Origin: Cherax quadricarinatus
Lineage: Eukaryota > Arthropoda > Malacostraca > Decapoda > Parastacidae
Direction of reading: 5' to 3'
DNA length: 64,000 nucleotides
Assembly (NCBI RefSeq): GCF_038502225.1
Contig: NC_091382.1
Location: forward strand, 14,630,464 to 14,694,463
Of this stretch, positions 10,343 to 19,721 are shown in pieces. A program made the position numbers and the translations under genes. The notes under the pieces were generated by a model that saw only the letters and a list, made by a program, of their open reading frames with translations, searched no databases and was not told the origin of the DNA. Numbering within the stretch: the stretch's first letter is position 1; the number at the start of each line of letters is the position of its first letter.

Positions 10343-11622
10343 ATGTCTGATTATGATTCAGATTCAGAAAGCCTAGTGTCACAATTAGGAAGTATGACTC
10401 TATTTGATTACTTAGAAGAAAGAGCAACTAAGGCAGAAGTGTCTGAGCCTAGTGAACCTCCGCTCACGCCTTCCCGCCTCACTGACACAATAGTACAGAG
10501 TATAGCTGATAGTATGACTGAGCCTCATACTAGTGCAGTGTATGTTACCCCTGTATCTACTTATCATAGACCAGATCTAGACTCTCTAGGGACGGTTGAA
10601 CGAAGTGTCCGACCTAAGGACCGTCCAGACCACGTTAGATTCCTTACTCCTCCATTACCCACTGGTCCTATCTCTCAGGAACAGTTTGAGAGGTTTGAAC
10701 GCCTCATTATGTTGCAGACTGCACAAATAGAGGCTCAGAGGAAATTGAACGAAGATTTCCAGAGAGAAAATGTTCGTCATGGAAGACAACAGACTGATAG
10801 ATCACAGTTTGAGAGTGACTTAGACACCTATTTTGATGTGTTTGAGAACCAGGCACGTGCTATGAACTGGCCACATAAGCACTGGGCTACCTTGTTGCAC
10901 ACAGCTTTGACAGGAAGAGCTCAAACTTGTACTGCTGCTTTACCATTTGCCAAGTACATTAGTTATGATCCTGTCAAGCTAACTATTCTAGAGACATATA
11001 ACTTGTTACCTGTAAGTTATCAACGTGCATTTTGTACATTACAGAGAAGACAAGATCAAACTTGTGTAGAGTTTGCTCGTGAGAAAAAAGTTGCATTTGA
11101 GAGGTGGTGTAGGTCTGCTAAGTGTAACAACTACGACAGCCTTGTTCAGTTGTTACTACATGAAGAGTTTAACAGCTGTATGTCTGCTGACATACAAGAA
11201 TATCTGATCGATCATACTACCTCGGATATTCTGGAAACTGCAACTTTAGCAGACAATTACGAGATTTCTCACAAACTTGTACGTACTAAAAAACAGAGAA
11301 ACAAGGTAACTAAAAGTTGTCCTAGAAGTTGGCAACCTAAATCAGCTGCTCATTGCCGGCCTGATGTACCTGCTACTGTAACTTCTCGTACCTTTACCAG
11401 GAAAACTCACAATCCTGAACCTGTCTCCGTGGCTAGACAGAAATCTGATATCGAGAAGAAGAAAGTTAAATGTACCTATTGTAACAGAAAAGGACATGCT
11501 AGAGAGTATTGCTATAAGTTGGAAAGAGATGCGAGAGACAGTCGTGTGGCTGGCGTCCCCACACAAGTCGTATCCTCTTCAGAGCAACAAAGGCACCAAA
11601 ATCCTAGTAATACCTCTGATCC
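10343..11622 (+). pseudogene. gag of the outer element, interrupted by LINE
   Basis: Structural (capsid/nucleocapsid) polyprotein of the outer LTR element. The first ATG gives MSDYDSDSESLVSQ; the frame is open upstream to 10,265 without an ATG. Central part: a capsid-like domain (DLDTYFDVFENQARAMNWP, HWATLLHTALTGRAQ, CVEFAREKKVAFERWC), a pattern shared by many gypsy-class gags. Near the C-terminus is a CCHC zinc knuckle, CTYCNRKGHAREYC, for RNA binding. The frame runs uninterrupted into the LINE target duplication (11606-11622), so gag was intact when the LINE landed. The apparent stop at 11,642 lies in LINE sequence. The protein resumes in the same frame at 24,669. Confidence 0.8.
11606..11622 (+). 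repeat. Target-site duplication, left copy, of the Tx1-like LINE (17 bp)
   Basis: AGTAATACCTCTGATCC, repeated exactly at 24652-24668 directly after the LINE's A-rich tail. The gag reading frame is continuous across the pair when one copy is removed. Confidence 0.92.
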
Positions 11623-11709
11623 ACATTCGTCTCTCAACCCTTGAGTGGAGAGGACGTGTGCTGCTGCTGCCCCCTGGAGTTGTCTGGTGGCAGTATTATT
11701 TTCACAAAC

Positions 11710-12318
11710 ATGGTGCAGGCTAGCCAGTGCAGGGTAAATACTGTCTGCATTGAATTGACCAGTGGAACTGTAACGGGGCCATCAATGGAGTTGCTTCTGC
11801 CTGCAATCATCAGAGATACCTACGGAATAGCCAATGAGGAGATTTGTGGAATTGCACTGAACGGTACAAAGAGGATTTTTGTAAAATTTAGTTCGGCGAA
11901 TGTGTATGAAACTGTGGTGAATAAGTTTCAGGAAGTGGCCATACCAGTTAATCATGCTGTGACGGTGAGATTGCATGATGTATCCAGCTATTACACATGG
12001 GTTAAGATCAGGAATGTGCCGTTCGAGGTGGATGCATCTGATATCCGGTTCACTATGTGTAAATACGGCACAATACATACGGTCACTGCAGGAAGGTGGT
12101 CAGCTGGCCCATATGTGGGGATACCTGAGGGCACATTCTCTGTCAAGATGACGCTCAGACATCCGATTCCATCGTACGTGGTGATGGAAGATTTCAGGAC
12201 TCAGGTTTTTGTGACATATGCTGGGCAGCGACGCACTTGCCGTTTGTGCGGGTCGTATGATCACCTGGCTGTGCAATGTGAAAGACGACGTGGTGATAAG
12301 GACCAGCAGCAACGATGA
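11710..12318 (+). pseudogene. Tx1-like LINE ORF1, N-terminal part with CCHC knuckle
   Basis: Starts at ATG 11,710 (MVQASQCRVNTVCIEL); open frame begins earlier at a TTG but lacks an ATG. The N-terminal half looks like an RNA-binding, RRM-like region (KRIFVKFSSANVYETVV, TWVKIRNVPFEVDASDIR). At the end is a zinc knuckle CRLCGSYDHLAVQC (CX2CX4HX4C). A TGA at 12,316-12,318 ends the frame, but coding continues in the same frame from the next codons, so this is probably a point-mutated premature stop inside a longer ORF1. Its role in such LINEs is RNA binding and particle assembly. Confidence 0.75.
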
Positions 12319-12321
12319 GAT

Positions 12322-12755
12322 ATGGAGGAAAGGAGAGAGGATCGAGATCAGCCGTATTCGACTCTGCCTCAGCAGAGTTTGACATGGAGTGAGGAGGTTG
12401 AGAGGGCCGAAGAAAAGGAGATGGCAGGGGCTACGCGGGGGGAAGACATCACTTCCCTGGACGTTGTACAAGTGCTGGATGAGGTCATCGACGAAGTGAA
12501 TGGTGGCGATGCAGAAACGTCGATAGTGTCAACGTTTAGGAACATTTTGGGCAATGAGAGTCCTTGTCAGGATGTTGGTACAGACCTGGATCATGGGTCT
12601 GCAGTTGAGGAGGGCGTGGTGATGCCAGCTCGGCCTGAAGTGTGTGATAAGGATGCCCAGTTGGTGAGAATTGAGGAGGTGGAGGTTCATCATGGCACTG
12701 CGCTGGATGACTTGATGCAGGTCGAGGGTACATGTAAGTGCGCAGCAGTGCTTTC
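12322..12755 (+). pseudogene. Tx1-like LINE ORF1, middle part, cut by LTR element
   Basis: Same frame as 11710-12318 after one in-frame stop. Acidic, low-complexity sequence (SEEVERAEEKEMAG, VVQVLDEVIDEVNGG) with no recognisable domain. Coding is broken at 12,755/12,756 by the inner LTR element; the last true residues are AAVLS, and the apparent end KAYSAL is LTR sequence. Joined across one copy of the 5-bp duplication it continues in frame at 19,722. Confidence 0.7.
12751..12755. repeat. Target-site duplication of the inner LTR element, left copy
   Basis: CTTTC immediately before the LTR start TGTGAAGG; the same five bases follow the other LTR at 19717-19721. Five bases is the usual duplication length for Ty3/gypsy-class integrases. 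Confidence 0.92.
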
Positions 12756-13646
12756 TGTGAAGGCCTACTCAGCCCTGTAACAACTTCAGTAAGTATTACT
12801 AAGGCTGGCTCCTCCTCAGGAAAATTAATGAATAGAAAAAGAAATAATAACAGACAAACATAAACACTTTATTAAATAGAAATTTAAAATATAAAACACT
12901 TAAATATGAAATATTAATCCTATATTAAAGAAAATGAAAAATTAAAAATATAAATGATAACTTAATTCAACGCTAATATATATAGGGGTGTCTGGTGTTG
13001 GTGACACTGTGTTGTTGAAATCGTAGCCATTGCTGATGATGGGGGGGGGGTCGCAGGTGTTGGTTACGACCCACTGGCTAGTTCTTCACAGTAGATAGGG
13101 CCTTGAGTATTATATCCCGATGACAGGAAAGCAGGTTCTTTACCGCTGCAATGATGTGGGGTTACATCCTGCAATTTCATACAGGTGCACAGGTAATTAG
13201 ATCCAAAATAGGGAAATCTCTGGACATTAGTCCTTCTCCATCCGTTCTTCTCGTTGATTGACAGGTGACCCTCTCTGTCATCCAAGAGTAGTGTTGGGAG
13301 CTGTGAGTCGAGTGATTTACTGTTTGACCAAAGCCCCACACGTCACCTTTCGGGGGGGGGGAGAAGAGGGAGGGGGAGGGATAGTGGGAGCTAGACTGAC
13401 CCTACGTTAACAAGCAGCCGGCAATCAAACTATCACTTTAGGGGTGGGGGAGAAAAGGCGGGAGCTTGACTTACCCTACCTTAACAAGTAGCCGGCAATG
13501 AAACTCACTTTCGGGGAGGGGGAAAAAAGGCGGGAATAGCGGGAGCTTGACTTACCATACCTTAACAAGTAGCCGGCAATGAAACTATTGTTACTATATA
13601 CTATATACTCCCTCTCTATTCCTATCTATTGAACTTTTCCCTCACA
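12756..13646 (-). repeat. 3' LTR of the inner element (891 bp)
   Basis: Minus-strand sense ends are TGTGAGGG...CCTTCACA. It matches 18906-19716 along its length but is 80 bp longer. The extra length is mainly an additional copy of a block of about 75 bp ending TAACAAGTAGCCGGCAATG (about 13,440-13,590), plus a short TATAC duplication near 13,600. Sense TATA-like GTATATAG lies near the LTR start and an AATAAA complement at 12,868-12,873. It contains a 91-codon sense reading frame (13064-13339). Confidence 0.93.
13064..13339 (-). CDS. LTR-encoded 91-codon open frame, 3' LTR copy
   Basis: Sense to the inner element, starting MGLWSNSKSLDSQL and ending EELASGS. The other LTR keeps the same full frame (19215-19490), with 8 amino-acid differences from 11 base differences, all transitions. 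No domain is recognised; there are five or six cysteines and histidines (CTCMKL, TPHHC) but no clear zinc pattern. The roughly neutral ratio of changes since insertion is expected for a dead copy and says nothing about earlier selection. It may be a real accessory product, the start of a spliced product, or chance. Confidence 0.35.
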   Translation of the reverse strand: MGLWSNSKSLDSQLPTLLLDDREGHLSINEKNGWRRTNVQRFPYFGSNYLCTCMKLQDVTPHHCSGKEPAFLSSGYNTQGPIYCEELASGS

Positions 13647-13653
13647 TTCCCCC
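13647..13653 (-). promoter_or_regulatory. Polypurine tract of the inner element
   Basis: On the minus strand ATGGGGGAA directly precedes the 3' LTR start TGTGAGGG. This is the position of the plus-strand primer in LTR elements. It is short but well placed. Confidence 0.65.
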
Positions 13654-13795
13654 ATACCAAGACTTATAGTCAAGGAGTATAAGAAGAATAGGCGAGGAAA
13701 AAGTTCTAACATAAGGAAGTTGCGTAAGGCAAGAAATCTTCTACTGGCTGTCATGACTTAACCAGTCAGAGAAATAATAGGATGAACCATTGATT

Positions 13796-14313
13796 TACAC
13801 AACATGGAACTTAAAAGCCTGGAGTGCCAATGTCCACCTCAAGAGGCGACTGTTGGTTCCCTTAAAAGTTTCTAGGTATATCAAAGGTTTGTGGTCCATT
13901 TCTAAAATGAATTCTTTTCCCAGCAAGTAAAATTTAAGTTTCTAGATACCCCACACAAGGGCCAAACATTCCTTTTCTATGGTGGAGTATCTCGTTTCTG
14001 CGGGAAGGAGTTTCTGGCTTAGGAAGCATACAGGGAAGGGAGTACCATCATGGTATTGTAGTAACATCGCACCTAAGCCAGTATTGGAGGCATCAGTTCT
14101 TAAACAAAATGTTTTATTAATATCTGGAATCTTAAGTATAGGGTCTTTCGAAAAGATACTTTTAATCTCATTAAACTTTTCCCGAGCTACATTGGAAAGT
14201 TCAAGAGGTTCCTTCACAGACTTTTTAAGGAAGTTGGATAAGATGCCTGTAAGATCAGTAAGGTTTGGGATAAACCGTGCATAAAAATTTACAGAACCAA
14301 GAAAGCTACGCAT
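13796..14313 (-). pseudogene. Inner element RNase H domain
   Basis: Degrades the RNA strand during reverse transcription. Begins MRSFLGSVNFYARFIPN (the RT-to-RNase H connection of gypsy elements), then LRTDASNTGLGAMLLQ with the catalytic Asp, and YSTIEKECLALVW with the catalytic Glu. A TAG at about 13,942 interrupts it, but the same frame continues through MDHKPLIYLE and RLLRWTLALQAFKFHVV, the usual C-terminal end with another conserved Asp, stopping near 13,796. Apart from the stop the domain is complete. It is the last pol domain before the polypurine tract. Confidence 0.85.
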
Positions 14314-14346
14314 GAGCTTCTTGGTTTTGGGGAATTTAAATTCTAA

Positions 14347-15219
14347 TTAAGCTTTGATCTTACTGGGGAGAGGCTGCAGAGAGTTATTAGAAAGTATCAG
14401 TCCAAGATATCTAATCTTGTTATACCCAAGGAAGCATTTCTTCGGCTTGGCAGTGAGGCCATGTGAGCATAACCTACGCAAAACTGATGTTAATATTTGG
14501 ATATGTTCGCCCCACGTGGATGTCATTACGTAAATGTTAACAAAATAAACTGAAACGTTTGGCATATTACCCAAGACCTTTCTCATCAGTCTCACGTAGG
14601 TAGCACAGGCAGTTACCAAACCGAAGGGCATAGTTCTATATTGCATCAGTCCTTGGTGTGTAGGAAAAGCGGTGTACTGCTTAGAAGAAGGATCTAACAT
14701 TACTTGATGATATGCTTGTGCAATATCAATCTCTGAAAAGAAGGAAGCGTCAAAAAATTTGTGTAGATCGCTATCTATTAAGGGCATTGGCTCAGCATCC
14801 CACCGAGTTATAGCATTAAGGCCTCTGAAGTCAATAGCAAGTCTATATGAATTATCCTCCTCCTTAACCATGACTACTGGTGAACAATATGAAGATACTG
14901 AAGGTTCAATGATCTTTAGTTTTAATAATTTGTCTACCTCTCGGTCAAATGCATCCCTAAGGTGAACTGGAACTGGGTATAATTTCCGTTTGATAGGATT
15001 GTCCGTCACTAAGTCAATCTAATGGACTACAGTGGAGGTAACACCTGGAATATCGGTAAAGACGACTGAAAAGTTACTCACACATTGAAGTAGTTCATGT
15101 CTCTTATGGTCATCCAAAGATTCATTAACATTAATGTTTGTTGTGCCCGAGTGGTCAAGAGTCACCAAATCATGTAGTTCTTCATCATAGTCTAAGTTAG
15201 AGGTGTCAATTACGCACAC
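14347..15219 (-). pseudogene. Inner element reverse transcriptase, catalytic aspartates lost
   Basis: Ty3/gypsy-type RT. 15,219-15,019 covers the N-terminal lead-in (FSVVFTDIPGVTSTVVH), then a TAG stop, then 15,009-14,347 with TDNPIKRKLYPVPVHLR, YRLAIDFRGLNAITR, FSEIDIAQAYHQV and RTMPFGLVTACATYVRLM. The catalytic block that should read YxDD reads YFVNIYVM (about 14,535-14,549), so both metal-binding aspartates are gone and this copy cannot polymerise. Another stop separates it from RNase H in the same frame. It follows directly on the integrase C-terminal module, which fixes the unusual IN-RT order. Confidence 0.88.
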
Positions 15220-15246
15220 TTTACATTCTTCAGTTGTCTTATCAAG

Positions 15247-15441
15247 TTAGTGTGGAAAAACTAAGTCAAAGTTATTAAGGCAGTTAACCGAATTTCTTCG
15301 GTAATATTTCTTAAGGATGTTGATATGATAAAGCTTAGGTTTCCCCTTGACTTCTATGAGGTAGTCAATTTTCCCACAAATTTTTAATACTTTATATGGA
15401 CCTTTCCATGCTACTAATAATTTATTTGACTTGATATTCAA
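15247..15441 (-). pseudogene. Inner element integrase C-terminal GPY/F module
   Basis: Reads NIKSNKLLVAWKGPYKVLK then YHINILKKYYRRN, the GPY/F module at the end of Ty3/gypsy integrases. It is in a different frame from the integrase core, so one frameshift lies near 15,462-15,480. It ends in a TAA, beyond which the same frame leads into the RT lead-in. No chromodomain is recognised. Confidence 0.82.
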
Positions 15442-15461
15442 AAGTACCAGAACTTCATCCC

Positions 15462-16418
15462 CTACTTTAAAACTTCTCTCCTCTGACTTTTGGAATCAAA
15501 ATAGGTTTTGTACTGGTCCATTGACAAGCTTAGGTTTTTCGAAACTATGTCAGAGGTCTCCTCAAGTTTAGATCTAAGGTCAAGGAGAAACTGGTAAGAA
15601 GACTGAACCTCAGCATTTACCTCCTCATTAGTCCATAAGTCATGAAGGATGGACAATGGGCCTCTGGCCTGTCTACCATAGAGAAGTTCAAAAGGTGAAA
15701 ACCCCAAAGAGTCACTGGGAACTTCCCTCATGGCAAACAAAGCACAGGGTAGGTAGCGATGCCGCTCCTTAGGTTTAAGGGAGCAAAGTTTCCTTAAAAT
15801 GGACTTGAGAATTGAATGCTGGCGCTCAATCCTCCCATTACAGCTGGGATGATAGAGTGTGGTGAAGAGAGGCTTCACTCCCAGAAGTTGGTATAGATGT
15901 TGCATTAAGTCAGATGTGAATTGTGTCCCACGGTCAGACAAAATTTCTCTAGGGATGCCCACTCTGGAGAGGATGGACAAAAGGGCTTCAGCCACCTCTG
16001 TAGTAGTTATGGTCTTTATGGGTATGGCTTCAGGGATACTCGAAGCATAATCAACTAATGTTAATATATATCTATGTCCCCCAGATGAAAATGGAGATAA
16101 AGGACCAACGATGTCAATAGCTACTCTTTCAAACGGTACTGTAAAGATAGGCATTTTGACCATAGGTACTCGCCTGGTACCTCGGGAGGATGACAGTTGC
16201 CAAACTTTACACGATCTACAATAGGTAGTGATATCTGAGGACATTTTTGGCCAAAAATAGGTTTCCCTAATTTTATTTAAGGTTTTACGATGCGAGAAAT
16301 GTCTGGCCACTGGCAGGACATGAGCCATTTTAAGAACAGTCTCTCTGCATTGACTTGGAACAACTAAGATGGAATAGTCTATCTCATCTGAATTTAATTT
16401 GAATACTGACTTGTACAA
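15462..16418 (-). pseudogene. Inner element integrase, zinc-binding and catalytic core
   Basis: Inserts element DNA into the genome. An HHCC-type N-terminal domain is visible (HFSHRKTLNKIRETYFWP then YCRSCKVWQ). The DDE catalytic core follows: first Asp in VAIDIVGPL, second in EILSDRGTQFTS, Glu in CNGRIERQHSILK, all present. The C-terminal part SPFELLYGRQARGPL is typical of Ty3/gypsy. Upstream it is separated from the protease region only by an in-frame TAA at 16,470. The core itself is open over 319 codons, the longest open pol segment. It lies upstream of the RT. Confidence 0.9.
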
Positions 16419-16469
16419 GATACCTTTTATATATTCAAATTTATATGAAAAGTTTTTCCTTTGGATAAC

Positions 16470-17255
16470 TTAATTTTGTTTAGCGGCATTATGGCAATTC
16501 TGAAGAGAAGGGCAATTACGTTGTAACTTGACAAAGGAGTTCTTCGATATATCTATAGGCTTAAAGTCAGGGAAAATCAAAGGATGGACAGTAGGAGAAG
16601 CCTGGGCTTTGGTCTGAGCCCTAGTCAAGACATTTATGGTATCGGAGGTGATATCTTCACTTTCATCTAACAAGTGAACCTGTGATCCTACTACCTCGCT
16701 TTCGAGAGTAGCCTCACTGGTTTTTAATCCCACATGAATATCGCGAGACATTGTCTCATCTGAACTTTCGAGGGGCTTCTCTGACTCTACAGGAAGAGGA
16801 TCTGAAACACTTATATCCATCTTTGGTGATGAAAGGTCAACCTCAGAAGGAAGAATGGCACCTTTTACATTACCTATTAGTACGGAGCAAGAAGTGATGG
16901 GAGCTAGTATGGCTTCAGACCAACCTGTGAACCATTTAGACCTAATGTAACAACGGATGGTAGGAAAAGTGTCCGTATGGCCCAAGTAGTCTGAAAGTAT
17001 AGCAGAGGAATGAGTTTCTTTAAGGTTAGGGAACAGCTTATCAGAAATGACTATACATGTGCATTCAGTGTCTCGTAAAATGGTAGATACATTAAGTCCA
17101 TTAACTGTTCCTGAACAGAAGGGTACTTGGTCATTACAGTCTTTAAAACATCTTCCAACATTTTGGACCTTCTTAGAAGGACAATCTGGACGTTTATGTC
17201 CCTTAACACCACACAAATGACAAACAGGAATAAAAGAAGTCATTTTACTTTCCAC
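16470..17255 (-). pseudogene. Inner element nucleocapsid knuckle and protease region
   Basis: Begins close to a CCHC zinc knuckle CHLCGVKGHKRPDC (CX2CX4HX4C), then the retropepsin-like stretch GTVNGLNVSTILRDTECTC, where the active-site DTG appears as DTE, then ISDKLFP and VLIGNVKGAILP. The Gly-to-Glu change should disable the protease. The remainder is acidic linker (LDESEDITSDTINVLTRAQ). Same frame as gag (17406-18344), separated by one TGA. It ends at a TAA with coding continuing in frame into the integrase. Confidence 0.8.
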
Positions 17256-17405
17256 TAGAGGCTTTGATTTCTTATGGTCTGATGAACCCTTGCCCTTAGG
17301 GTTCGATCCCTTTAGGTCTTTATAGGAATTGTGAGCCTCAGCATACAGGTCAGCAGCCTCAGCAACTTCCTCAGCTTTAATCAGGTTATGTTCTCTGATG
17401 AATGT

Positions 17406-18344
17406 TCATATCTGATGGGGAAGAGCTGTCAGGAACTGGTAAGCAACCATGAAGTCTCTAAGAGATTCATAACTGTGATCAATTCCTGAACTCTCTATCC
17501 AAAAGTCGAACAAACGAAAGAGTGTTACCTGTAACTGTTGAAAGTTCTGGCCAGGCTGTAAGGTGGCATACATGAAATCTTTCCTGTAAGAATTAGTGTA
17601 TTTTTGGTATGCTTTAAGGATTGCCTTCTTCAGTATGTTATAATTACATATGATATCCTGCGACAAAGTTGCATAGATATTCAAGGCTGTACCAGAAAAT
17701 AACATTCCTAACCTGGTAGCCCAGGTGTCAGCAGGCCATTCACAGAGGGTAGCGGTATTTTCAAACCTGATAATGTATGAAGTTATGTCTTCCCCCTCTG
17801 TGAAGGGAGGTAAATTCGGTGTTGGAATATGTGCACTGACTGCACGTTGTTCCATTACTCCTTCCTCTAATTGTTGTTGTGTAAAAGTTAACTTTTTATT
17901 CTCTAATTCAAGGCAAGATTTTTCGAGCTCGCGATCCTTTTCTCTCTCTATTAACTCATGTTCTCTAGCTCTTTCCTCACGTTCTCTAGCTCTTTCCTCA
18001 CGATCAAGTCTATCATGCTCTTTTTTGTCTTCACGCTCTCTTTCTAACTGTCTTTCTTGGCTTTCTCTTTCAATTCTCTCTCTCTCTCTTTTCTCCTGTC
18101 TTTCAAGGTTCTCTTTCTCCTTTTTCTCTTCTCTTTCGATTTTCTCTCTCTCCTTTTTCTCTTCTCTTTCGATTCTCTCTCTCTCCTTTACTTCTTCTCT
18201 TTCCCTTTCTAACTGTCTCTCTTCTCTCTCAATTCTCTCTCTTTCAAGTCTTTCCTGGAACTTAGCACTAATGAAAGATTCTAAATTTTTCCCTGTTATT
18301 CCTAACTTACTTCCAGCATTCATCCAAAACTGGTATTCCTCCAT
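17406..18344 (-). pseudogene. Inner element gag with long charged coiled coil
   Basis: Starts at ATG 18,344 (MEEYQFWMNAGSKLGITG). Residues about 30-165 are almost entirely Glu, Arg and Lys (repeats such as REREEVKERERIEREEKK), a long charged helix or coiled coil. The capsid-like part follows: PNLPPFTEGEDITSYIIRFE, CEWPADTWATRLGMLFSGTA, AYQKYTNSYRKDFMYATLQ. A TGA at 17,406 (likely from CGA) cuts the frame, but it continues as TFIREHNLIKAEEVAEAADL to the zinc knuckle. The antisense open frame at 17725-18363 is its shadow. Confidence 0.85.
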
Positions 18345-18885
18345 GCTTGCAAGAATAACTTAAACTATCAGGGGAAATGAAACGGGTATTAAAGAAAACG
18401 GAGGGTTCAATTCCTGCTCCGCTCAAACTGTAAATAAACCAGAGGGCTCGATCCCTGCTTCAATTAAACAACATGTATTAATGAAAACGAAGGGTTCTAT
18501 GCCGGCTCCGAGCAAACAGTAAGTAGAATGGGGTCACTTGACCATCCAATCTTCTCACCAACAAATCAAGAGTATCCTATGACAGGTCCCTTGATATAAT
18601 AAAGAGCTCAATGAAACAAATTGTCACTGGAAAATCTCGGGTCCCTAGAGTCTAATCCTCAAAAGTGTTTCAAGCTCAAAGTGGCAGAATTAAATATTAT
18701 ATCCTGCCTGACTTGACTTGCAATAAATTGAGACCATAACAATCACCAAATCTTTAAAATACTTGTACTGTAGTCCTACCATAGAGAATGATTTCTCATG
18801 GTTGGTGGTAACCGTCTGTGGTATGCAGCGTTGAAGTTCCAATGGTAGATTCGAGATGGAGTTGAATCTTGATTCAGTAGAGTTG
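18345..18885 (-). other. Leader of the inner element with three B-box-like repeats
   Basis: Non-coding stretch between primer site and gag. On the plus strand at about 18,400-18,525 there are three related segments containing GGGTTCAATTCCTGCTCC, GGGCTCGATCCCTGC and GGGTTCTATGCCGGCTCC. They resemble degenerate direct repeats and, loosely, tRNA box B. Nothing else is recognised. Confidence 0.5.
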
Positions 18886-18903
18886 ATCCTGGCAAGGCTG
18901 CCA
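18886..18903 (-). promoter_or_regulatory. Primer-binding site of the inner element
   Basis: On the minus strand TGGCAGCCTTGCCAGGAT, two bases after the 5' LTR end (CCTTCACA, AG, then TGG). The TGG start and spacing are those of tRNA primer sites. I cannot assign the tRNA with confidence. Confidence 0.7.
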
Positions 18904-18905
18904 CT

Positions 18906-19716
18906 TGTGAAGGCTTACTCAGCCCTGTAACAACTTCAGTAAGTATTACTAAGGCTGGCTCCTCCTCAGGAAAATTAATGAATAGAAAAAGAAATAATAA
19001 CAGACAAACATAAACACTTTATTAAATAGAAATTTAAAATATAAAACACTTAAATATGAAATATTAATCCTACATTAAAGAAAATTAAAAATTAAAAATA
19101 TAAATGATAACTTAATTCAATGCTAATATATATAGGGGTGTCTGGTGTTGGTAACACTGTGTTGTTGTAATTGTAGCCATTGCTGATGATGGGGAGGGGG
19201 GTCGCAGGTGTTGGTTACGACCCACTGGCTAGTTTTTCACAGTAGATAGGGCCTCGAGTATTATATCCCAATGACAGGAAAGCAGGTTCTTTACCGCTGC
19301 AATGATGTGGGGTTACGTCCTGCAATTTCATACAGGTGCACAGGTAATTAGATCCAAAATGGGGAAGTCTCTGGACGTTAGTCTTTCTCCATCCGTTCTT
19401 CTCGTTGATTGACAGGTGACTCTCTTTGTCATCCAAGAGTAGTGTTGGGAGCTGTGAGTCGAGTGATTTACTGTTTGACCAGAGCCCCACACGTCACCTT
19501 TCGGGGGGGGAGAAGAGGGAGGGGGAGGGATAGTGGGAGCTAGACTGACCCTACGTTAACAAGCAGCCGGCAATCAAACTATCACTTTAGGGGTGGGGGA
19601 GAAAAGGCGGGAATAGTGGGAGCTTGACTTACCATACCTTAACAAGTAGCCGGCAATGAAACTATTGTTACTATATACTCCCTCTCTATTCCTATCTATT
19701 GAACTTTTCCCTCACA
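18906..19716 (-). repeat. 5' LTR of the inner element (811 bp)
   Basis: Partner of 12756-13646. It lacks the extra internal block of about 75 bp. In the best-compared 276 bp the two LTRs differ at 11 positions (about 4%), all transitions; transversions occur elsewhere. It carries the second copy of the 91-codon frame (19215-19490). Confidence 0.93.
19215..19490 (-). CDS. LTR-encoded 91-codon open frame, 5' LTR copy
   Basis: Same frame as at 13064-13339, start MGLWSNSKSLDSQL, end EKLASGS. In the 5' LTR it lies in the transcribed sense direction, upstream of gag. No homologue is recognised; see the other copy for the comparison. Confidence 0.35.
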   Translation of the reverse strand: MGLWSNSKSLDSQLPTLLLDDKESHLSINEKNGWRKTNVQRLPHFGSNYLCTCMKLQDVTPHHCSGKEPAFLSLGYNTRGPIYCEKLASGS

Positions 19717-19721
19717 CTTTC
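19717..19721. repeat. Target-site duplication of the inner LTR element, right copy
   Basis: CTTTC directly after the LTR end CTCACA, matching 12751-12755. Removing the element and one copy restores the LINE ORF1 reading frame. Confidence 0.92.

Larger units (their letters stand above)
12756..19716 (-). mobile_element. Complete Ty3/gypsy-class LTR element with copia-like pol order (Gmr1-like)
   Basis: A 6,961-bp element on the minus strand: 5' LTR 18906-19716, primer-binding site 18886-18903, gag 17406-18344, protease region about 16470-17405, integrase 15247-16418, reverse transcriptase 14347-15219, RNase H 13796-14313, polypurine tract 13647-13653, 3' LTR 12756-13646. LTR ends are TG...CA and the target duplication is CTTTC. 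Domain sequences are Ty3/gypsy-like (GPY/F module, GLNAIT RT), yet integrase precedes reverse transcriptase. That is the arrangement reported for Gmr1-like elements. At least six in-frame stops, a frameshift and a lost RT aspartate pair make it inactive. Confidence 0.9.

Noticed and set aside
17725..18363. 212-codon plus-strand frame rich in Ser and Leu
   Set aside because: Antisense shadow of the Glu/Arg-rich coiled coil of the inner element's gag.
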